Shown here: piece by piece, positions 1 to 5,077 of the stretch
How the letters are laid out: each line of letters begins with the position of its first letter
Position numbering within the stretch: the stretch's first letter is position 1
From: Pseudomonadota bacterium
GTDB lineage: Bacteria > Pseudomonadota > Alphaproteobacteria > Caulobacterales > Caulobacteraceae
NCBI GenBank assembly: GCA_023416055.1
Contig: JAEZIH010000262.1
Coordinates: 1 to 5,877 of the forward strand
DNA length: 5,877 nucleotides
Reading direction: 5' to 3'
Made by a program: the position numbers and the translations under genes
The notes under the pieces: generated by a model
Databases searched by the model: none
Told to the model about the DNA's origin: nothing
What the model saw: only the letters and a program-made list of their open reading frames with translations

Positions 1-8
1 AGGCCGAC

Positions 9-1631
9 ATGGCTCTCAAGGTCGCCATCGTCGGCCGCCCCAATGTGGGCAAGTCGACCCTGTTCAACCGCCTCGTCGGCAAGCGCCTGGCGCTCGTCGA
101 CGATCGCCCCGGCGTGACCCGCGACCGTCGCTACGCCGACGGGACCATCGGCGACCTCGCACTGCCCCTGATCGACACCGCCGGCTATGAGGACGTCACC
201 GACGAAAGCCTCGAGGCCCGCATGCGCGAGCAGACCGAGGCGGCCATCGACGACGCCGACGTCATCCTGTTCATCATGGACGCCCGCGAAGGGGTCACGG
301 CGCTGGACCGCATCTTCGCCGACCGCCTGCGCCACCAGCACAAGCCCGTCGTCCTTCTGGCCAACAAGTCCGAGAGCCGCGAGAGCGGCGGCGGCATCGG
401 CGAGGCCTATGCGCTGGGATTCGGAGAGCCCGTGGCCATCTCGGCCGAGCACGGCGAGGGCATGGCCGACCTCTACGCCGCCATCGTCACCGCCTCGCAG
501 GACATCTTCGTCGAGGAGATCGACGAACCCGACAAGCCGATCCGCATCGCCGTCATCGGCCGACCCAACGCCGGCAAGTCGACCCTGATCAACCGCCTGA
601 TCGGCGAGGACCGCATGCTGACCGGCCCCGAGGCCGGCATCACCCGCGATTCCATCTCGGTCGACTGGCAATACGAGGGCCAGAACATCCGGCTGGTCGA
701 CACGGCCGGCATGCGCCGCAAGGCCCGGGTGCAGGAGAAGCTGGAGAAGCTGTCGGTCGCCGACACCATTCGCGCCATCACCTTCGCCGAGGTGGTCATC
801 CTGGTCATGGACAAGGACGACGCCTTCGACACCCAGGACCTGCAGCTCGGCGACCTGGTGGAGCGCGAGGGCCGCGCCCTGGTCTATGTCGCCTCCAAGT
901 GGGACCTCGAGGAGAACCCCCAGTCGCGCCTCGCCGAACTGACCCGCATGGCCGACGACAAGCTGCCCCAGCTGAAGGGTTCCCCCTTCGTCGCCCTGTC
1001 GTCGCACAGCGGCCGCGGCGTCGAGCGGCTGATGCCGGCGGTGCTCAAGGCGCACGAAACCTGGTCGGTGAAGGTCAAGACCAAGGACCTCAACACCTGG
1101 CTGTCGCTGGCCACCCAGCGCCACCCGCCGCCCGCCGTCGACGGCAAGCGCATCAAGCCCAAATACATGGCCCAGACCAAGGCCCGGCCGCCGACCTTCG
1201 TGCTCATGGCCAGCCGCGCCGAGGCCATGCCGGACAGCTACAAGCGCTATCTGGTCAACAGCCTGCGCGAGTCCTTCGACCTGCCCGGCACGCCGATCCG
1301 CCTGATCGTCAAGGCCGGCAGCGCCAACCCCTATGCGCCCGGCGGCGCCAAGTCCGGCCCCGAACGCTACAAGGGCGACGCGAAGACCGCGCCCCGTCGC
1401 GTCATCAAGAAGGCCGAGCAGGAAGAGCGCCTGTCCAACCTGCCCGGCAAGGCGCTGGAGCAGAAGCGCGTCGGCAAGGGCAAATCCAAGCCGCTCTCGG
1501 GCCTGAAGGCCAGCGCCTCGAAGAAGGCCGGCTCCTCCGTCGCCATCCAGAAGGGCGCGCGGGGAGGGGCGAGGCAGGTCTCACGCTCCGGCCGTGTCCG
1601 CACCGGCCAGAAGCACGCGCCGAAGAAGTAG
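9..1631 (+). CDS. der: Ribosome-assembly GTPase Der (EngA), with extended basic C-terminal tail
   Basis: Der is a GTPase with two tandem G domains that acts in maturation of the 50S ribosomal subunit in the cytoplasm. The first G domain shows GRPNVGKST at residues 9-17, DTAG at 56-59 and NKSE at 119-122. The second shows GRPNAGKST at 184-192, DTAG at 231-234 and SKWD at 296-299, where NKxD is expected. A KH-like domain follows at about 354-437. These parts in this order are diagnostic of the family. The protein has 540 residues against roughly 440-490 in most relatives. The excess is a tail from about 441 with 27 Lys/Arg and 6 Asp/Glu in 100 residues, probably disordered and RNA-binding (inference). 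The ATG start puts the first P-loop at the usual place, and AGG at positions 1-3 may be the ribosome binding site. Only eight bases are visible upstream, so promoter and upstream partner are unknown. Confidence 0.97.
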   Translation: MALKVAIVGRPNVGKSTLFNRLVGKRLALVDDRPGVTRDRRYADGTIGDLALPLIDTAGYEDVTDESLEARMREQTEAAIDDADVILFIMDAREGVTALDRIFADRLRHQHKPVVLLANKSESRESGGGIGEAYALGFGEPVAISAEHGEGMADLYAAIVTASQDIFVEEIDEPDKPIRIAVIGRPNAGKSTLINRLIGEDRMLTGPEAGITRDSISVDWQYEGQNIRLVDTAGMRRKARVQEKLEKLSVADTIRAITFAEVVILVMDKDDAFDTQDLQLGDLVEREGRALVYVASKWDLEENPQSRLAELTRMADDKLPQLKGSPFVALSSHSGRGVERLMPAVLKAHETWSVKVKTKDLNTWLSLATQRHPPPAVDGKRIKPKYMAQTKARPPTFVLMASRAEAMPDSYKRYLVNSLRESFDLPGTPIRLIVKAGSANPYAPGGAKSGPERYKGDAKTAPRRVIKKAEQEERLSNLPGKALEQKRVGKGKSKPLSGLKASASKKAGSSVAIQKGARGGARQVSRSGRVRTGQKHAPKK

Positions 1632-1657
1632 GGCGGGGCCGTCAGACCAGCCCCGCC
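1632..1657. terminator. GC-rich inverted repeat at the der/SDR convergent junction, possible two-way terminator
   Basis: GGCGGGGC at 1632-1639 and GCCCCGCC at 1650-1657 form a perfect 8-base-pair stem with a 10-base loop. It starts directly after the der stop codon. The loop holds the SDR stop codon (TGA on the minus strand, 1642-1644), and the right arm codes for the last residues of the SDR protein. The position suits transcription ending from both sides. Neither side has a T-run, so it is not a classical intrinsic terminator and might be a chance palindrome in GC-rich DNA. Confidence 0.35.
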
Positions 1658-2394
1658 ACTCCCGGCCCCTGGCTCCATTCCTTGAAGCTGACCTCCAGCG
1701 GCGGCTGCACGTCTCCGCGGGCCAGTTCTACCATCAGCGGACCGATGGCCGAGGGGTGCACCACCGTCTCCGGATCCTCGCCCGGATAGGCCTGGGCGCG
1801 CATCGCCGTGCGCATCCGGCCGGGATCGACGATCGACACCCGGATCGGCATCGACTCGATCTCGTCGGCCCAGCATTTCATCAGCGTCTCGGCGCCCGCC
1901 TTGGTCGCCGCGTAGGCGCCCCAGAAGGCGCGCGGCTTCGTCGCCACGCTGGTGGTCAGGTGGATCACCCGCCCCGCGTCCGAGGCCTTTAGCAGCGGCT
2001 CCAGCGAGCGGATCAGGCGGTAGACGGCGGTGAAGTTGATCTTCTCGACCTTGGCGAAGCCGCGCGGGTCGGCGTGGCTCACCGGCGTCAGGCCCTCGGC
2101 CCCCATGGTCGCCGCCGCCTGCACCCAGACGTCCAGCCGGCCGAAGCGCTCGAAGATGGCGCCGCCCAGCCGGTCGATGGCGCCGCCGTCGACGAGGTCG
2201 AACGGGATCAGGGTGGCGTGCCTGCCGGTGGCGGCGAAGATGGCGTCGTCCAGCTCCTCCAGCCCGCCCTGGGTCCGCGCCGTGGCGATGACGTGGGCCC
2301 CGGCCTTCGCCAGGGCGAGGGCGCTTTCGTAGCCGATGCCGCGCGAGGCCCCGACGACGAGGGCGATGCGGTCTTTGAGGGGAAGCTCTGACAT
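1642..2394 (-). CDS. SDR family NAD(P)-dependent oxidoreductase, substrate unknown
   Basis: This is a 250-residue classical short-chain dehydrogenase/reductase, a Rossmann-fold enzyme using NAD(H) or NADP(H). The cofactor glycine motif GASRGIG is at residues 15-21. The catalytic set appears intact: Asn120 (KIN), Ser149 (TTS), Tyr161 and Lys165 (YAATK). DPG at 190-192 followed by T and M is the usual segment after beta-strand 6. The NNAG/NAG motif that normally follows beta-strand 4 reads QAAA here (92-95), so its Asn is missing. The segments RLIRSLEPLLKASDAGR and YPGEDP resemble an SDR type I associate with genes near purF in alphaproteobacteria (recalled, not searched). The ATG at 2394 gives a normal N-terminus six residues before the first beta-strand; only a weak AGG precedes it. 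It is the last gene of the leftward group, 46 bases after the VOC gene. Substrate and pathway cannot be read from the sequence. Confidence 0.93.
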   Translation of the reverse strand: MSELPLKDRIALVVGASRGIGYESALALAKAGAHVIATARTQGGLEELDDAIFAATGRHATLIPFDLVDGGAIDRLGGAIFERFGRLDVWVQAAATMGAEGLTPVSHADPRGFAKVEKINFTAVYRLIRSLEPLLKASDAGRVIHLTTSVATKPRAFWGAYAATKAGAETLMKCWADEIESMPIRVSIVDPGRMRTAMRAQAYPGEDPETVVHPSAIGPLMVELARGDVQPPLEVSFKEWSQGPGVAGLV

Positions 2395-2440
2395 GGCGGC
2401 CTGATAGCGCGCCCGCCCGCCGGCCGGAAGCGAAACCGGC

Positions 2441-2785
2441 TCAGAAGCCGGGCGCGGCCTGCCACAGGCTGAAGCTGACGCCCTGGTCGTCCTCGACCAC
2501 GGCGGTCCGCCCCGAGCGGGTGTCCGACGGCGCCGCCGCCTTGCCGCCCAGCTCCGCGACGCGCTTGCACAGGGCGTCGACGTCCTCGACGCGGAAATAC
2601 AGGTGCGGAAAATCCTTGGCCCGCTCGACCTTCACGAAGCCGAACGCCGGCTGGCTGTCGGCCACATGGGCATAGGTCGGGCTCGAGGCTTCCTCGTCGA
2701 AGGTCCAGCCGAACAGCCCGCCGTAGAAGGCGCGGGCCCTGTCGATATCCGGCGTGTCGATGGTGAAGTAGCCGAGCTGGATCAT
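2441..2785 (-). CDS. Small VOC (glyoxalase/bleomycin-resistance fold) protein
   Basis: This 114-residue protein is the length of a single VOC unit, which is built from two beta-alpha-beta-beta-beta modules. Module one is TIDTPDIDRARAFYGGLFGW (residues 8-27), with the typical D-x-x-x-A-x-x-FY and LFGW pattern. Module two starts near HLYFRVEDVD (61-70) and ends in DDQGVSFSLWQ (99-109), the common D-x-x-G-x-x-F-x-LWQ ending. The usual metal ligands are hard to find: strand one has GYF where His is typical, and the last strand has Ser where Glu is typical. It may therefore bind a ligand without metal, or not be an enzyme. Its start is six bases after the purF stop and AAGGG spans that stop as a likely ribosome binding site, so translation is probably coupled to purF. 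The natural ligand is unknown. A role in glyoxalase chemistry, antibiotic binding or dioxygenation should not be assumed. Confidence 0.88.
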   Translation of the reverse strand: MIQLGYFTIDTPDIDRARAFYGGLFGWTFDEEASSPTYAHVADSQPAFGFVKVERAKDFPHLYFRVEDVDALCKRVAELGGKAAAPSDTRSGRTAVVEDDQGVSFSLWQAAPGF

Positions 2786-2791
2786 GCGCCC

Positions 2792-4297
2792 TTAAGCGCT
2801 GACCAGCAGGGAAAGTTGCCGCGCCGCCAGCTCGCGGCCGCCTTCCTCGATCTCCCGGTCCAGCAGGCGGGTGGGGTATTCGCCGGTGAAATAGTGGTCC
2901 GTGAACTGCGGATTGCGCGGGTCGCGCGGCCCGGCCTCCATCGCCTCGTACAGGCCGTCGACCGACAGGAAGCCCAGGGTGTCGACCTCGAGATGCACGC
3001 GCATCTCCTCCAGCGTCATGTTGGCGGCGATCAGCTGGTCCCGCTCGGGCATGTCGATGCCGTAGAAGTCGGGCCACAGGATCGGCGGGCTGGCCGAGCG
3101 CAGGTGCACTTCGGCGGCGCCCGCGGCCCGGACGGCGCGGACCAGCTTCACCGAGGTGGTGCCGCGCACGATGGAATCGTCGATCAGCACCACCCGCTTG
3201 CCCTCCAGCACCCGGCGGTTGGGGCTGTGCTTCATGCGCACGCCCTTCTGGCGGGCGCCCTGGCTGGGCTGGATGAAGGTGCGGCCCAGATAGTGGCTGC
3301 GGATGATGCCCATCTCGTAGGGGATGCCGCTTTCCTGCGAATAGCCCAGGGCCGCCGGCACGCCGGAGTCCGGCACCGGCACGACCACGTCGGCCTCGAC
3401 CGCATGCTCGCGCGCCAGGCCGCGGCCCATGCGCTTGCGCACGTCATAGACCGAGCGGCCGTCCAGCACGCTGTCGGGCCGCGAGAAGTAGACGTATTCG
3501 AACAGGCAGGGCCGCGCCTCGCGGGTCGGGAAGGGCTTCAGCGACTGCAGGCCGTGGCGGTCGATGACCACGATCTCGCCGTTCTCGACGTCGCGCACGA
3601 ACTCGGCGCCGATGGTGTCCAGGGCGCAGGTCTCCGAGGCCAGAACCCAGGCCTCGCCCAGCCGGCCCAGCACCAGCGGGCGGATGCCCAGCGGGTCGCG
3701 CGCGCCGATCATCTTCGAACGCGTCTGGCAGACCAGGGCGTAGCCGCCCTCGATGCGGCCGACGGCGTCGATGAAGCGGTCGACGATCTTGGCCTTCCGG
3801 CTGCGCGCGATCAGGTGAAGGATGACCTCGCTGTCCGAGGTGGACTGGAAGATGGCGCCTTCGCCGACCAGCAGGTTCCGCAGGTACAGGAAGTTGGTCA
3901 GGTTGCCGTTGTGGGCGATGGCGATGCCGCCCGAGTCCAGGTCCGCGAACATCGGCTGGATGTTGCGCAGGAAGCTGCCGCCGGCGGTCGAATAACGGGT
4001 GTGGCCCACCGCCGCCGATCCCGGCATCCGCTCCGACAGGTCGGCCCCGCCGAAGGCCTCGCCGACCAGTCCCATGTGGCGCTCGGTATGGAAGCGCGCG
4101 TCGTGCACGCTGGCGATGCCGCATGCCTCCTGGCCGCGGTGCTGCAGGGCGTGCAGTCCAAGGGCCACGATCGAGGAGGCCGCGTTCGGCTCCGCGCCCC
4201 AGACCCCGCACACGCCGCACTCGAGGCGCGGCCGGTCGTCATCGGCGTCGCGCCAATGCTCTCGGTGAACGACAGGGTCGGCGATGAAGTGGGACAT
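2792..4297 (-). CDS. purF: Amidophosphoribosyltransferase PurF
   Basis: PurF makes 5-phosphoribosylamine from PRPP and glutamine, the committing step of de novo purine synthesis. The N-terminal half is an Ntn-type glutaminase: Cys27 (LECGVCG) is the predicted nucleophile, with HRGQE (53-57), GHTRYST (98-104) and HNGN (129-132). The C-terminal half is a phosphoribosyltransferase domain with VPDSG (308-312), GRTFIQPSQ (338-346) and the PRPP loop VLIDDSIVRGTTS (370-382). The 501-residue length is normal. I chose the ATG at 4297 because GGAG lies eight bases upstream and Cys27 then follows a 26-residue propeptide, to be cleaved as in Bacillus-type enzymes. An in-frame ATG at 4384 would overlap cvpA and add a proline-rich stretch with no family support. 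Of the four Bacillus iron-sulfur cysteines only the equivalent of the first (Cys264, in CLFEYVYFSRPDS) is seen; Asp410 replaces the second and the tail has no cysteine. The gene lies 31 bases after cvpA, a widespread pairing. Confidence 0.97.
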   Translation of the reverse strand: MSHFIADPVVHREHWRDADDDRPRLECGVCGVWGAEPNAASSIVALGLHALQHRGQEACGIASVHDARFHTERHMGLVGEAFGGADLSERMPGSAAVGHTRYSTAGGSFLRNIQPMFADLDSGGIAIAHNGNLTNFLYLRNLLVGEGAIFQSTSDSEVILHLIARSRKAKIVDRFIDAVGRIEGGYALVCQTRSKMIGARDPLGIRPLVLGRLGEAWVLASETCALDTIGAEFVRDVENGEIVVIDRHGLQSLKPFPTREARPCLFEYVYFSRPDSVLDGRSVYDVRKRMGRGLAREHAVEADVVVPVPDSGVPAALGYSQESGIPYEMGIIRSHYLGRTFIQPSQGARQKGVRMKHSPNRRVLEGKRVVLIDDSIVRGTTSVKLVRAVRAAGAAEVHLRSASPPILWPDFYGIDMPERDQLIAANMTLEEMRVHLEVDTLGFLSVDGLYEAMEAGPRDPRNPQFTDHYFTGEYPTRLLDREIEEGGRELAARQLSLLVSA

Positions 4298-4305
4298 CGT
4301 CGGGG

Positions 4306-4309
4306 CTCC
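4306..4309 (-). promoter_or_regulatory. Ribosome binding site deciding the purF start
   Basis: On the minus strand GGAG lies eight bases before the ATG at 4297. It is the best Shine-Dalgarno match in the 31-base gap after cvpA and supports this start over the in-frame ATG at 4384, which lies inside cvpA. Confidence 0.65.
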
Positions 4310-4328
4310 GATGACCTGGGATATGCGA

Positions 4329-4922
4329 CTAGCGGGCGGCGCCCGGGGAGGTAGGCCCGGATTGCGTCGGGGGCAAGGCGGCATCGTCCTTAAGCCCCCG
4401 GCTGACCGACGAGCTGACCACGGGGGTCAGGGCGTCGGCGCCGCGCCCGATGCCCGGCAGGATGATCTGGATCGCTCGCGCGGCGCCCTGCGTCACCGGC
4501 TGCAGCGCGGCCTCGGTCAGCCAGCGCGGGGTCTTCTCGCCCGGCATCGCCGCCACGACCACCAGATGGATGGCGCCCAGCAGCACCAGCGCCCTCCCGG
4601 CTCCCACGAACACGCCGATGAACCGGTCGACCCCGCCCAGCTGCGGATGCGCCTGGGCCCGCTTGGACAGGACCGAGCCGAAGATGCGGATGCCGAAGTA
4701 GATCACCAGGAAGGAGACGGCCGCCGCCAGGATCGTCCCGGCCCAGTCCGGATCGACCAGGCCGCGGCCGATCGGCGCCGTGACCGGCAGCGCCACCAGG
4801 GCGATGAAGGCCGCCAGCACGAAGCTCAGCAGGGTGATGATCTCGCGCGTTCCCCCGCGCACCCACCCCGCCGCGGCCGAGCCGAGGATGACCAGAATGG
4901 CGATGACGTCGAAACCGGTCAT
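4329..4922 (-). CDS. cvpA: CvpA family inner-membrane protein
   Basis: CvpA proteins are small inner-membrane proteins named for colicin V export in E. coli; their molecular function is not settled, and envelope-stress and bile resistance roles have been reported in Vibrio. Four hydrophobic segments are visible at about residues 4-20, 28-49, 60-84 and 101-126. The first ends in GWVRGGTREI, the conserved CvpA signature (G-x-x-RG-x-x-x-E) between helices one and two. D99-R100-F101 before the fourth helix also fits the family. The 197 residues include a polar C-terminal region of about 70 residues ending in a Pro/Ser/Gly-rich stretch. The ATG at 4922 is preceded by GGGGAGG with a five-base spacer. 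An in-frame TTG at 4946 lies inside a repeat and would add eight polar residues ahead of the first helix, so it is rejected. The gene sits between radA and purF, and cvpA next to purF is common. Its ribosome binding site is part of a repeat hairpin, so translation may be structure-dependent. Confidence 0.92.
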   Translation of the reverse strand: MTGFDVIAILVILGSAAAGWVRGGTREIITLLSFVLAAFIALVALPVTAPIGRGLVDPDWAGTILAAAVSFLVIYFGIRIFGSVLSKRAQAHPQLGGVDRFIGVFVGAGRALVLLGAIHLVVVAAMPGEKTPRWLTEAALQPVTQGAARAIQIILPGIGRGADALTPVVSSSVSRGLKDDAALPPTQSGPTSPGAAR

Positions 4923-4927
4923 TTTAT

Positions 4928-4954
4928 CCTCCCCGTTGCGAAGCAATGGGGAGG
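4928..4954 (-). promoter_or_regulatory. Hairpin holding the cvpA ribosome binding site
   Basis: In the leftward transcript CCTCCCCATTGC (from 4954 down to 4943) can pair with GCAACGGGGAGG (4939 down to 4928) across a three-base loop, giving 11 of 12 pairs with one A-C mismatch. The 3' arm contains GGGGAGG, the Shine-Dalgarno sequence of cvpA, five bases before its ATG. The stem would hide it from the ribosome. Whether this regulates cvpA in the cell, or whether ribosomes finishing radA open it, is inference. Confidence 0.55.
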
Positions 4955-4979
4955 GGGACCGCGAAGCGGTGGAGGGGCT
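4928..4979 (+). repeat. Double-hairpin palindromic repeat, copy 1
   Basis: Hairpin A: CCTCCCCGTTGC (4928-4939), loop GAA, GCAATGGGGAGG (4943-4954), a 12-base stem with one G-T pair. Three bases later hairpin B: ACCGC (4958-4962), loop GAA, GCGGT (4966-4970). Then comes the tail GGAGGGGCT (4971-4979). The layout resembles REP-like extragenic palindromes. Similar CCTCCCC-bounded repeats are, from memory, abundant in Caulobacterales genomes. Confidence 0.8.
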
Positions 4980-5011
4980 CTGTCCGCCGCACCGACCCTG
5001 CTCGTTTCACC

Positions 5012-5067
5012 AGCCCCTCCGTCTCGCTACGCGAGCCACCTCCCCATTCGCTGCGCGAACGGGGAGG
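5012..5067 (-). repeat. Double-hairpin palindromic repeat, copy 2, inverted
   Basis: Reading leftwards this copy has the same plan as copy 1. Hairpin A has arms 5039-5051 and 5055-5067 (CCTCCCC outer arms, loop TGC on the plus strand). Hairpin B is CTCGC (5023-5027), loop TAC, GCGAG (5031-5035). The tail AGCCCCTCC (5012-5020) is the exact reverse complement of the copy 1 tail. Outer stem sequence and tail are shared between copies, while the bases next to each loop differ but keep pairing, a sign that the fold is conserved rather than the sequence. Confidence 0.8.
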
Positions 5068-5077
5068 AGACTGAAGA

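Larger units (their letters stand above)
4923..5077. other. radA-cvpA intergenic region filled by an inverted repeat pair
   Basis: This 155-base gap is the only sizeable non-coding stretch. The two repeat copies face each other around a 32-base spacer (4980-5011) that shows no gene or clear promoter. The outer edge of copy 2 is 10 bases from the radA stop, and the outer edge of copy 1 is five bases from the cvpA start. In a leftward transcript the complementary tails could also pair over the spacer and make one branched structure. No T-run follows any stem, so an intrinsic terminator is not supported. Attenuation, RNA processing or a gyrase/IHF site are possible but unproven. Confidence 0.7.

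Noticed and set aside
899..1789. Plus-strand open frame overlapping der in another frame and running past its stop
   Set aside because: The product is Arg/Pro/Ala/Gly-rich and without motifs, and its first two thirds lie inside the intact der frame.
2423..2440. Short inverted repeat GCCGG/CCGGC between the VOC and SDR genes
   Set aside because: A five-base GC stem with an eight-base loop is expected by chance in DNA of this composition, and no T-run follows it.
2603..4354. Long plus-strand open frame of 583 codons opposite purF
   Set aside because: It is the antisense of purF and part of the VOC and cvpA genes. Its composition is His/Ala/Arg/Gly/Asp-rich without any domain, typical of a GC-rich shadow frame, while purF on the other strand is unmistakable.
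4298..4384. Upstream in-frame ATG for purF at 4384
   Set aside because: It would add 29 proline- and arginine-rich residues and overlap the end of cvpA by 56 bases. The ATG at 4297 has a good ribosome binding site and a plausible leader before the catalytic Cys.
4923..4946. Upstream in-frame TTG for cvpA at 4946
   Set aside because: It lies in the palindromic repeat and would add eight polar residues ahead of the first membrane helix. The ATG at 4922 has GGGGAGG five bases upstream.
4928..5067. Repeat stems as intrinsic terminators after radA
   Set aside because: The stems are strong, but no T-run follows any of them on either strand, and the final stem abuts the cvpA start rather than ending a transcript.
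4928..5067. CRISPR array or insertion-sequence ends
   Set aside because: There are only two copies, in inverted orientation, with internal palindromes and no regular spacers. No transposase frame lies between them and no target-site duplication is evident.
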